A model generated the notes under the pieces. That model had not been told where the DNA came from. It saw only the letters and a list, made by a program, of their open reading frames with translations, and did no database searches. Positions 1 to 11,061 of a DNA stretch of 30,452 nt are shown here, one piece after another; position 1 is the stretch's first letter; each line of letters opens with the position of its first letter. Source of the stretch: Knufia peltigerae (taxonomy: Eukaryota > Ascomycota > Eurotiomycetes > Chaetothyriales > Trichomeriaceae); NCBI GenBank assembly GCA_030247855.1, contig JAPDRN010000226.1, forward strand, positions 1 to 30,452, read 5' to 3'. The translations under genes were made by a program, and so were the position numbers.

Positions 1-22
1 ACACACACACACACACACACAC
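1..22. repeat. (AC)11 microsatellite
   Basis: Eleven perfect AC dinucleotides open the window. The tract touches the window edge, so its full length is unknown. No telomere-type TTAGGG units are seen beside it. Confidence 0.95.
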
Positions 23-300
23 CGTTTGTTTACCTGCCTAATACATGATTCATTCATTATTGAGCACGGTAGTACCCTGAAGTTAGGTCGGGTACTTTTA
101 TTAGTGAACAAGTAAGTGTATGGTGTACGGTGGGCAGAGTATGTTGTTTTTTGTACTTGTACTCTGTAGGTAAGACAGGGATTAGTAACTGATTAGGGGT
201 TGGTCAAGTGTTTTTTTATGTTTTGTTTTTTGGGATTCCATGTGAAAGAACTCTGTAAATACATATGTACAGTATGTACAGTACGGACTACGAATATCGT

Positions 301-354
301 TGACACTGACATTGACATTGACATTTGGAAACTTGTCAGTGTCTGTGTCAGTGT
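301..354. repeat. TTGACA-type short tandem repeat followed by an inverted copy
   Basis: ACTGACATTGACATTGACATT is a short run of six-base units with one variant. It is followed at 334-354 by TGTCAGTGT-type sequence. ACACTGACA at 303-311 pairs perfectly with TGTCAGTGT at 334-342, leaving a loop of about 22 nt, so the stretch could fold into a small hairpin. No function is visible. Confidence 0.6.
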
Positions 355-1365
355 ACAAAGATCTCCCCATGAATACACGGTTCACCATGTGATCCCATTT
401 CCTGGGAGTTTAGAGTTCGAGTTCATGATGGGAGAAATACCTTGTTGTACAAGTAGTATTGTATTGTAAGGGTCCAGAATAGATAAGAATGTTTGTTTGT
501 TTGTTTGTTGATTATGATTGATTTTCCTCGGGACATACCAACTAGGTACCTAATAGGTATTATTTTGCTGTTTTGTTGTTGTTTTTTTTTCCCGGTACGG
601 AGTAACAAGTTCTAGATTCTAGAACCTTGTCTCTCATCCTTTATTGATGTGCTCTGTACACCCGTACAACTTACATACATGTGACCTTCTGACCTTGTGA
701 TGCTTGAAGGGGGGGAATCCAAGTAACGGTTGGCTCGAGGATGGGTTACAGTAGATGAGTCTGTCTGTAATGTATGTACTCTTTAATAAGTGTTGTTGTT
801 GTTGTTATTGCTTGTTATCGTCATGGTCGGTTTTTTTTTCATACTCTTGTAGAACCCATGAGATTCCAATGAAATTGGGGGGAGAAAAACAAATAACACA
901 AGGCTACCTTTCACTTTATATACGGAATACCTAGGAAGTATGTAGTAAGAGGAAAAAGAAAGATGTTGATACTAGCATGGTCCTTACCACTATACCTTTT
1001 GGTTCTATAGGGTACCGAGTTAGAGATCAATCGACGCATACGGAGTGCAGTAACGTATTAAAAAGCCATACTCGGTAGGTTTGAGAAGACCAAAGCCACA
1101 GTTTGTACGGACTACTCTGCAAGTGCAAGAGGAACTCAAGGGCCAAGGCCTGGCTGCGTTTGAAAGGCAAAAAGAAAGAAGGGGGGGGGGAATAATGTCA
1201 ACTTTGTACATACGGAGGACGGTCTCACGCTGAAACAAATTTCCAAACTTCCTCGCGAAATGACTTGGCTTGTGTATAACGGGCGACTGAGGCGAGGCGA
1301 GAAGAGAGCCTCGAGGTGTCCGCCGCCGCCGCAAAAAGGATCTCTGCACGAGGGCGAGAACTTGG

Positions 1366-1430
1366 CTCTCTCTCTCTCTCTCTCCCACACACTCGCGCAA
1401 CATCACCAGCTAGCTAGCTAGTTAGCTAGT
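1366..1430. repeat. CT microsatellite followed by TAGC-type tetranucleotide repeat
   Basis: A run of about nine CT dinucleotides is followed after roughly 25 bases by AGCTAGCTAGCTAG and then TTAGCTAG. The second part is self-complementary because AGCT is a palindrome. These are simple repeats in non-coding DNA. Confidence 0.85.
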
Positions 1431-2269
1431 AGCCTCACCTTTTGTTTCACCGATAAAAAGGGTATCTACCACCGAAAGTACTCCCCGTACTCCCGTACCA
1501 CTACCACGACTACACGAGCTACCAATGTGCAGCCAAGAAAAGACATGATACTGTACAGGGGGCTTGGGTCAAAAGACTAGTGTTTGACAACGTTGCGGAC
1601 AACGTTACGAGGCACTCTATACTCCGTTGTAACATGGATCCCTTTGAGAGATACTCCGTACCTAAACTGTAACTGCTTCATACGGATAGTCACCTTGTTT
1701 GTTTCCTAGCTTAAAAGGAAGAAAAAGAAACAGTGGACGATGACCATGAACGTTCACATTCACTCGTCACTCTTTCAGGGTAGTTAGATATTTCAAGAGC
1801 AATCATGACAACTCGGTTGATTCAAATGCCTTTGCTCAGGGTTGTTGACGGACTACTTGCAACCTCGGAATACATTTCTTAGGGTCAAACATTCTTGATT
1901 GTCTTCCCAACTCACCAATTTTTGAAAGAGCGAAATACACAATACTCAAATACTCTAGTGGAAGTGTTTTTTCTGATAATTTCTGTTTATCTGACTCTCG
2001 TAGTCGTGGAAACTAATACATGAATTCAATGGCAATACGGAACCTTCCTTTTGTCACCGCCCATTCCATGTCTTTTAGCTCTCACGTATTAAACTCTCAA
2101 ATTAGGACATAAAGGGGCGAAGATAAAGCCTTGCCGTGGACACCTATTCCACAAACCAGCACCCAGGCCGACATATCTTCGAAATTTCGACTCGATCGTG
2201 AGGGAGAAAGAGGCCTTCCAACTTAGTGGCAAGAAGTTGGGAATGAGTCGAAACGAGTCAGGTATTTCC

Positions 2270-5200
2270 TTACTCTTCCTCCTCTTCACCAGTGCCTCTT
2301 GAGCCCAAGACCCATTTGGTCTTGCCGTGGACATCTGTTTCATGCTCAATGGCGACACGGCTGATGTGGGAGAGGATGTTCTCCATGGTGGTATCGGCGT
2401 GGCTGCGGGATTCACGGCCCAAGTTGTCGATCCACTTGACGCTGAGGAGAAGGAAGTAAACAATGGCAACGACGATGGTGACACCAATTGAATATCCCCA
2501 GATGACAACAACGGTGACGATGGAGGTGTCAGAGCTGTAGTGATCCTCCTGGAAACGATCCTTGGGGATGGTGTTGAACTCGTGATAACCGCCGTGGAGC
2601 CAACCGAAAACACAGAAGAGTGTGGAGATAACGTCGACAGCAAAGATGGCGCCAACCAACTTCCAAGAGGGCCAAGTTTGTCCACCACGGGTGACAAAGA
2701 TGAGCCAGTTCTCAACCAGTGAGACTTGAAGGAAAAGCATGAGCTGAACATTACCAAAGTTCTGGACCAGACCGCCAGATGGCAAGAAGAATGTACCACG
2801 CATGATCCAGGTAGAAATGGCAAGAAGGAAACCGAGAATGACTGAAATGACCCAAATCTTAGGCAATTGCCATTCGACTGGGCGGGGTTCGTAATGAGCG
2901 TTGTCGTAAGCGACTGCGATGGTGGCAAGATCAGCGAACAAGGCCAAGAAGACAATCAAGTCGGTACGGATGGTCTCGTTGATGATGATCATGGAAGTGG
3001 TCAAGTACAGTTCCAAGTGCAAGCAAAGGGCGATACGGTATTGCACGTATGCCTTCATACGTTGGAAAATTTGGCGAGCGACCTTGATGGCGTCGACGAT
3101 GGTGCTAAGACCAGGAGCAAGGAAAACAATATCGGCAGCGGCTTGAGCGGCTTCGGTGGCACCTTCGACAGCGATACCGCAATCGGACTTCTTCAGGGAG
3201 GGAGCGTCGTTGACACCGTCACCAGTCATGGCAGTCAAGTGGCCACGTTGTTGCAGCATTTCGACGACCTGGTACTTGTGCTCGGGGAAGACTTCAGCGA
3301 AACCATCGGCCTTCTCCACAAGGTCGTATTGGGCAGAACCGGAAACACCACCGGCGATCAGACGCTGTGAGTTGTAGACCTTGGTTCCGAGAGCAAGGAG
3401 CTTGCAGGTTTCCTTGGCGATGGCGATGGCGTCACCAGTCAACATCTTGACGCTGAGACCGAGGTTTTGAGCTTCCAAGATGGTGTGAGCAGTATCCTCA
3501 CGAGGAGGGTCGAACATAGGCAACATGCCGATAACCTTCCATGGCTCGTCGCCACGCTTGGAAGCAACACCAAGAGATCGGAAACCGCGGCGGGCGAAGT
3601 CCGCTGCAGTGTCACGGTAGTGCTTAGCAGTGGCCTCGTCGCACTCGGCAATAGACAGGACAGCCTTTGGTGCACCCTTGCAGAATGACCAGCGCTCGCC
3701 CTTGAGAGTACAGATGGTGGTGATACGCTTGGACACAGGGTCGAAAGGCATGAACTTCTCGGTCTTCCAGCCTTGCTGAAGGATTTCGCGAGCCTTGGGA
3801 TATCTCTTCAAAGTGAGGATGGTGATCTTGTCAATGGGGTCAAGAGCCTTCAAGTTGTGGGAGGAAGCAAGAGCTGCACAAGCCATCATCCAGTTGACAT
3901 CTTCGCCTTCGGCGACATAAGGCTCACGGATGGTCAGCTGGTTGGCAGTCAAAGTACCGGTCTTGTCAGAGCAAAGAACATCGACACCAGCTAGCGACTC
4001 GATGGCGGTCAATTTTTGGACGATAGCCTTCTGCTTTGCGAGATAAGCAGCACCGACAGCCAGAGTGGTGGTGGTGACGACGGGCAGACCGACAGGAACA
4101 CCGATAATGAGGAGAATAAGAGCGTAGCTGAGGAGGTTGATGGAGCTGTCCTCGGGGGTCGCAATCTTGATGTTGTGGAAGAAACCACCGATCCATGCAG
4201 CGAGGATGAAGAAGACGACCAAGACCAACAGAGCTGTACCAATAGAGTCCATGACGGCCTTGAAGTGACCAGAATCCGTGGCACCTTGAACCAGGGAAGC
4301 AGTCTTACCGACGAAAGAACCACGGGCAGACTCAGTGACGACAGAGTAGGCCTTGCCTCGCTTGCAGCCAGTGGTGTAGTAGCAGATATCGCCCATGTAC
4401 TTGTCGACGGCCAGAGACTCTCCAGTAATGGCAGACTGATCAGTGGCGACGATAGAGGCACCAATGTGGTGTTCCTCGTCATCGTCAGAATCAGTGTGGT
4501 TCTTGGAGTGGTAGCCTTCTGGGTCGTTGACCATTTCCTTGTATTCCTCGAAAAGGGCTGTGTTGTCGTACGGGCAGATCAGACGGCATTCACCGGCAAC
4601 GACGGCACCTTCCTCAAGGAGGAGCTAGAGACAAGTTAGCTGGAGCATTGCAAACGAGAGCGGGAGAAACATACAATGTCACCGGGTACGAGTTCACGGG
4701 CCTTGATCTCAACCTCTTGACCATCACGAACAACCTCAGCTTTCATGGCAATGTCACCCTTCAAACTGGCGACGACATCGGCAGCTTGCTTTTCCTGGTA
4801 CCAACCGACGATGGCGTTGAGCATCAAAATACCAATAATCACACCCAAATCGATCCAGTCACGGAGACCAGCGGCCAGCAAGACAGCAAGTTCCATCACG
4901 TAGAGGATAGGACCTTTGAAATATCCAAGGAACTACGTATCGTTAGTCACTGTGTAACCGTCTTGAAGTTTTGAGGAAAAATACCTTGAGGAACATGTTC
5001 TCCTTCTCAGTCGTCAACTCGTTGAAGCCAGTCTTCTTTCTTCGGTCTTCAACCTCAGCAGAGGTCAAACCTTGCTTGATGTCGGTATTGAGCCATTCTT
5101 CGGGAACCTCGTAGAGCTCGCCTGCACTCGAGGCATTCGAGAACCACCTCTTGTAGAATGGCAACTTCTTTGGTTGCGTGGCATCGGCGGCGTCTTCCTT

Positions 5201-5368
5201 GGAGACCTGCGAAGGTGCCTTGCTGAATCTACGATCACGGTAGGTCGAGATGAATCGGATGAGATTGGCATATTCACCCTCATCCTTATCTGGGTCCCAT
5301 CCGTCGGCGAAGGAGATTCTTTCGCGCTTGGGGTCGCCGTTCTCGAGATCCTTTTCGTGGTCCGCCAT
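2270..5368 (-). CDS. pma1: Plasma-membrane P-type H+-ATPase (Pma1/PmaA type)
   Basis: This is a type IIIA P-type ATPase, which pumps protons out of the cell and energises nutrient uptake. The predicted exons are 4985-5368, 4675-4932 and 2270-4624, giving 998 residues. Intron 4933-4984 has GTATTT, a CTAAC branch and TAG. Intron 4625-4674 has GTATGT, a GCTAAC branch and TAG. Visible motifs, with approximate residues, are TGES (281-284) in the actuator domain, DKTGT with the phosphorylated Asp (about 434), KGAP (about 530), MLTGDA (about 608) and GDGVNDAP (about 682-689). Hydrophobic segments flank these as expected. The actuator domain carries an acidic insert (about 257-265), seen in many filamentous-fungal pumps. 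The protein ends in a poly-Glu tail rather than a yeast-like regulatory tail. The start was chosen because the upstream in-frame ATG lies in a probable leader intron. The family call is firm; main pump versus second paralogue is not settled. Confidence 0.95.
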
Positions 5369-5374
5369 GTTGTA

Positions 5375-5570
5375 CTGGTGAGTGGAGAGGTTAGTACGCG
5401 GAAAAGGAAAACAAAGGAAGAAGAAAAGACACGGCAACGAGGTCAGGCGTTAAGACCAAGCTGAACGGGAAAAGAGAGAAGAGAAGCTTGAGCTCGCAGC
5501 GCAGGACCCCTCTTTAAAGGTGAAAAGCAGTTCACAACATGCGAGCAAAGCAGAGGGAATGGCAGCTCAC
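5375..5570 (-). other. Probable 5'-UTR intron of the H+-ATPase gene
   Basis: On the minus strand a GTGAGC donor (5565-5570) is followed by a perfect TACTAAC branch site (5390-5396) and a CAG acceptor (5375-5377), six bases before the start codon. All three signals lie in the right order and spacing. Splicing would also remove the upstream in-frame ATG at 5437. This is inferred from splice signals alone; no transcript is available. Confidence 0.65.
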
Positions 5571-5940
5571 CTTTCTCGTCACCTTGACTGGAGAGTTTGC
5601 AGGAAAATGGACTCCACCAGCGATCCGTCAAGCCGTGGAGCTGCGATAGCTTCGAGCAAGGTCACCTAGGAGAGACCTGGTTGGCTGCTTAGGCTTTCCT
5701 TGAGCTGGAAGTTAGCAGGCCTGCCGCGTGAGCCATTTGATAAGAAAGGACGGAGTGTGACGGACCGGCTTTGACGGTAACAGGGTTTGTTTGTTGTACC
5801 GGAAAATACGCACCTGGCAGAAATTTCTGGCGCAAGACAAAAAGAGAGGTCCGTGCAGGCGAACCAGGGTGGGATCCTTAGGCCGGGCTGCGGGTGTGAA
5901 AATGACGCCGTCACAGTCGCTGGAGCATAGGATGGAGTTG

Positions 5941-5950
5941 CTTTTATAGG
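5941..5950 (-). promoter_or_regulatory. TATA box of the H+-ATPase promoter
   Basis: The minus strand reads CCTATAAAAG, a full TATA consensus, 573 bases upstream of the start codon. This placing implies a leader of roughly 0.5 kb, which fits the proposed leader intron. A strong TATA promoter suits one of the most highly expressed fungal membrane proteins. Confidence 0.55.
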
Positions 5951-8900
5951 ATTGCAAGGATGGAGGGCCGACGTCGAGGAAAAAGGAAGTGTGAGGGCCT
6001 GGTGAGGACCTCTCGAGGCGACCGACGGTACAATTTCACTCCACTGGGCGCTGTGTGAGTGCTTGGCTTAGGCTCCTTCCCTGCAGCCTAGTCGGCGGCC
6101 TAGTGAGTCCGAGCTACCACTGTAAATTGAGTCGGTCCAATAAAAGTGGGAGGTAACTGTAAGCGTGCGTCCATTCTTCACAGGCATGCTTTGTTTTGAG
6201 CCCCAGTCTGCTGTCCGCACTTCCTCCTAGAGGTCACTGCTGCCCTACACACATTCGACTAGCTGCGTGTCAAATCTGAACTCAGCAATAGCTGTGTGCC
6301 TTGTATCGTCATTATTGAGATCTCGCTCGGCTTCTTTCCACCATCAGTCAGAATGACTAACAGACCACCATACCACCTCAACCTTTACTTATCGGGCGCA
6401 CGAAGCTTAGATGAGCTGCATTCAGCACTCGTCCTAGACCATATGAAGTCTTGCGGAGATCAGAAGTATTTGACTGCTGCGTCTTCCCCGGACAGAGTTG
6501 CGCGGCTTCCTGCTCTATCCTGACGATCCATGGTCTCGTTGCAGCCAGGGATACAGAATGGGTCGGCAAGACTTCCGGATCACAGACACACGCATCCACA
6601 GCAACCTTCGGACCATATCCTAGAACATGAAAGTATCATATCTTGAAACAGATGCCAAGGCATAATGTGAGGTTGGGCGAGTCGAGGCCCAAGAAAAAGT
6701 TGGATACAACATTTGCGAGTTTGGGGGATGTGATATACGGAGAATCTTCGCACACTGCGATGTTTTTTACTTTGGGCTATGATGCCCCCAGTCGTTCAAG
6801 CCGCGGCGCCAAAAGCTACCTACAATACAACAGTTCGTCACAGATTCCTTCAAGTGCCTTTCGCTTATAAGCCTTGCTTTTGCTAGCTGGGATCTACCCT
6901 GTGTGTGTCCGCTCATGCTATTCTGCCACTTGCCCGTCTACTGAATTGATGACCCTTCTGGCGTGCCTTTGATCGTCACAGCTACGCGGAGAGCTCGGCA
7001 ACAAAGACAACTTTCACACATGATAGCAGGTTATCTTTCACCATCTGCCATCCAGGGCATGATATCGGCAATGTGGCTATTCTGCCCTTCTCTGTACTCG
7101 TCCTCCGTGATCTAGCCAGCACTGGCTGCAATTGTGGCTTATCTACTGGGGCGCGAGTCTGTCTCGAAACATGGCTTCATCGCTTAAGGGCTTTGACCCA
7201 ACGGCACCTGGTGAGAAAGCTTTTCAAGCCGCACAATGTCCTGGGAAACTGGTCCAGCTAGTATGCCCAAGTCTGGAAATGTGTCCAGTACCCACTGCCC
7301 ACGCTGACTTCATACGTCGCATCATCTCTGCCAGACCACTTGGAACGCCGCGGCATTGGCGGCAATGAATGGGTGGCCCGGCTGATCTAGCTCAGAAGAA
7401 GTCTAGCCAACAATGAATTATTTCTTTCTGTCATTTGAAGAATTTCTCCCCGGTGGACTTGTATTGGAGTTGTATTGGGAGTCGGCCATGACAGTGACCC
7501 GAACGACCTTGACCACAACATTTTGACATCGGTCCTAGCTTGGTGTTTTTCTCCGACATGGCCCTCCCCAGTTTGGTGGAATCAACTAACGGCCACGAGT
7601 ACGACGGCAACTTGTCAACCTACGTCGTACCGCCGCGCACGCCCATTTGTTGAAGAGGCTTCCGCCGGTGTCTTTGTTGCGAAGCTGCAGCTTGCCGTCA
7701 TCGATCATGCGGCTGCATAGATCTCCGAATACTACCTCCAACAGGCGATTGCTTCTTTCTGGCTGATTCATCTACCTGCACGACCTGATTGAGCTTCACT
7801 CGAGCCGCATTGGTACAAGCGTGTCTACTTTGTGATGGACAAACCCAGCACATCCATAATTAAGCGTGATGATTCCCGCGCGGCGCCGGAGAGGTAATCG
7901 TTTTTGCGAGATTCAAAACAAAGTCGAGGTCCACAGTTTGATTAAAAGCTTAAGGCTCTGAAATTTCCACTAGTGGAAGACAGGCGAGGAACAAGCGCTG
8001 GCTGCAGAGTGGTTTTTATAAGTGGTTCCTCTCACAGACCCTTCTTTGAGCCACTAGCCTGGCCAATCCACTGGAACCAAATGTGAAAATGTAAACAACC
8101 GTACTGATTACAGAAATTGGCCACGCCATATTCGTGAGTTGAAACGCTGAATCAATTTGAATCAGCCTGATGGTCTCGCTCAGCAGCCTTGCGCGCAGAT
8201 CTGAACCGTAGATCCTGGCGACGAAGATCCATCTTCTATTGTTTGTTGTGCTGTAACTTTCCAGGAACGGCAGTGGACATTATATGATCATTCGTGTCGC
8301 CCCTAGCTGTTTGCTGGTGGAATCTTCTACTGGCCTTCCTGGACGTGCTTTTGGGACCGAGTGCCGATGTGCCCATGGAACTCGGCGCACATCAGCGTGA
8401 GGAATTTGGTTGCTACATGGATTGTCCTCTCAACCAGAGCGAAAACCGCTTCTTTTTTTGAGGGATTTTCTCGGGGTCAAAAAGGCAACATGGTAAGAGG
8501 CAATATACCTCCTACCTCTGCCATCGAATGATAACTCCTATTGTTGTAGGAGTAGCACATATTGTACATAGTCCGCCCAGGAAAAATCTAGGTGGAGTTT
8601 GTTTCAGTATTGTTTATGGCTCCTGTCTTCGGCACTTTTCCGAACAATAGCTTCAACTGGTTGCCGTAGCATTCCGGAAGCGTCTGCATCTCGACCCCAT
8701 AGACGCAGCGGTGTACGGAGTATGTACGAGTTACGGAGCACCTTGAGGGATTTTCTGCATGCGAATGTGGGTAGGAACAGTCTTTGGAGAAGCCTGTGAT
8801 TGTTACGCAAAAACAAATACAACAGAAGTGCTGCGATATGAGCCCGCCGGAGTATGTATTTACTGGCCTTTACTCGCTTCAGGCACGCAGAGCAATTTTG

Positions 8901-10750
8901 CAGCAAAATAGCAAATTCCTCCTTTCCGTCCTGTCCGGACTGCGTCTTTCTCGCCGCGCGACTTCAAATTCGGCCCTCGTTCAGAAGCGGAGGCCGAGCA
9001 GACAGGATACTCTATCGTTGTCATTTTCAGCGAAACTCCTTTTCCAATAATGCCACTATTATTGTTGCGCGGTCTAGATTTAAGACTTGACGTCGTCGCA
9101 CGCTCTGACCAGCTGTACATTTTTGCGCTTAGGGACAGACATGTTGAACAATCCACATCCTACAAAGAATAACATTACCACTTTCCATCGAGTTTCACGA
9201 ATACATTCTTAGCACTGGCTGTGATTTTCAGGTTGCACACGCAGGATGCGGGAACATTCTCTGGGCGCTCACCCCGGGCTGTCGTTCGTTTATCGGGGTT
9301 GCCCGCGCACAACGGGTTTGCACTCTACAGGTCTCTCTCACCGGTCGGTACATGATACAACCTTCCTGCCAACGAACTGAACAACAAGAAGCTCAGAACC
9401 ATGTAAAATCATCCGATGGGTTCGACGTCGGTGAAATTTTGACAACAAGACTTGTCACACAAGACCGCCCAGACTTTCGGCGTTCTGTGCTCGCAGTGTG
9501 TGCTACAACAACCTCCTCCTACTGGTGGCGAGTTGCCATGAAGTGCATTTCGCACTTTCAATAGTTCATTCACATCATTGAGTCCGTCAGACGAGCTGCA
9601 GGTGCACGCACGTCATACTGTCGGCTATTTTCTTCGTGTCTGCTCAAAGTACGAGATACCCTGGGGGCTTTACGAGCAGATTACTATCCACGGGCACACT
9701 TTCGCATGCTTTGGCGAAGCTAGATCGCAAATCTCTAGCCCTACCGCTCCATTGCCATCATACACGGCAATATCGTTGCGTTACTGACAGATTCAAAGTC
9801 AAGGAGGCGGGCAAGGATAACCGACTGATCGTCTCGATGATAGACGTTGGATTGGCAACCCCCGCACTCAGGGTCTGGTTTGAAGCAACATTGCAGGCCA
9901 TCGTGACAGCGACCAGCGATGGTGCAAACATCAAGGTCGAATCGGTTCTGAACCCCAAGATCTGTGTTTGCCAATACTGGTTACGTGATATTTCCATGAA
10001 GGCCAGTTAGCCTACAGTTGGGCTTGTTAAGATCATTAAATTCTGTGGTGGGCGAGCTAGCTAATCACAAACTGCTCGATACGATACGCAGTGCGGAGAA
10101 ACACTCGCTCAAAAGTGTGCTTTAGGCTCTGAAGCTCTCGCTTGCTTCGAGAGTACGAGTACTTGCTTGCACATACAGTACATTTGTTACTAGAATTGGC
10201 GACTGACCTTTGCTAACTTAGAAGGGGTTTGACAGGAACAAGAAGGGTCATGTGACAAGAACAACATGTTTTTGTTGTCTGCCCTTGTAACTTCACCTCA
10301 TCCACGATGGAATTTAGACAGTTCTGGGAAGACCACCTGCATTCCATGAGCGATTCACATCGCCTGGTGAGATAATAATGTGTTTGGTGTGATGGTTGTT
10401 TTTGTTGCATCAATGCATCCCCAACTTTACAAACTGTGAAAACATATTTGGTGTCTGCCGGCAAAAAATGCCCTAGATGATCAGATATTATGTATGGACT
10501 CACTTGAGGCCACGATGTCAGGCAAGGAATGCTACAGTATTTCAAAATGCAACGGAAGATTTGGAGGCTTTGGTGCGAGACGCAGCGGCGGCGTTCGTTG
10601 TTCACTTGCGCCGATGAACTGATTGAATGGACAATCTCATTCTCTCATTTGGTTTTCTGTGAGAATCCATCAAGCATAGAGCTGGGCAGATATACCGCTG
10701 GATGCTGAGATGCTGAGAACAGACAGAGAGTCACTTCCTCATGCCAGATT
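5951..10750. other. 4.8-kb region without a convincing gene
   Basis: The first few hundred bases are presumably the distal promoter of the H+-ATPase gene. Beyond that I find only short open frames (124 codons at most, 9636-10010, plus) with no recognisable motif, no good chain of exons and no transposase or reverse-transcriptase signature. Composition looks mixed and not strongly AT-rich, so it does not look like a heavily RIP-mutated transposon. It contains one exact TACGGAGTA (8714-8722) and one near copy (6736). It could hold a decayed gene, a non-coding RNA or plain intergenic DNA. Confidence 0.5.
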
Positions 10751-10829
10751 GCGTTGACATCAAAGGCTCTTTCCCAATGTCTTCTTGACTCCTCGCACCT
10801 ACCTCGTTTCTACATGCAGGTTAGACAGG

Positions 10830-10880
10830 CTCATAAAAGGGAACTCTTCTTCTCTTCTTCTCTTCTCTGCTGTACCATCC
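10830..10880 (+). promoter_or_regulatory. Candidate core promoter of the secreted-protein gene
   Basis: A TATA-like CATAAAAG lies near 10832-10839. It is followed by a long pyrimidine stretch rich in TTCTTCTCT units (about 10845-10875), typical of the region around start sites of well-expressed fungal genes. The start codon is about 220 bases downstream. This is a pattern match only. Confidence 0.4.
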
Positions 10881-11061
10881 TCTTCATCACTCACAGTCCT
10901 TCTCTCTCTTTCTTCATTGAGCGGCACCAAAGTTTCTCTTACAGCGTCCAGGATTTGCATTCTCTTGACTCTGAACAAAGTCCAATCTCCTCAAAACGCT
11001 GTTATCTTCCCTTTCCTTTGTTGACCATCTTTGAAGCCCAACGACTTCAATCACCTTCATC

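Larger units (their letters stand above)
23..2269. other. Non-coding region downstream of the proton-pump gene
   Basis: No open frame here looks like a protein; the longest (minus strand, about 1020-1406) is largely low-complexity Arg/Ser/Leu sequence running through a CT tract. The region holds simple repeats: GTTT units near 491-508, GTT units near 791-806, ten Gs at 1181-1190, CT units near 1366-1384 and TAGC units near 1408-1430. Several copies or near copies of TACGGAGTA occur (596, 1039, 1106, 1211, 1620, 1652). The part next to 2270 probably holds the 3' UTR of the H+-ATPase gene. The left part may hold control DNA for a gene outside the window. Confidence 0.6.

Noticed and set aside
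1..22. AC repeat at the window edge as possible telomere or centromere sequence
   Set aside because: It is a simple dinucleotide tract with no TTAGGG units or satellite structure nearby.
1020..1406. 128-codon minus-strand open frame in the left non-coding region
   Set aside because: It runs through a CT microsatellite and a poly-G tract, has low-complexity Arg/Ser composition, and shows no domain or splice pattern.
4016..4639. 207-codon plus-strand open frame opposite the H+-ATPase gene
   Set aside because: It is the antisense reading of a conserved coding exon; its acidic composition simply mirrors the codons of the real gene.
9636..10010. 124-codon plus-strand open frame in the 4.8-kb region without genes
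   Set aside because: No recognisable motif, signal peptide or supporting neighbouring exons; a length this size can arise by chance.
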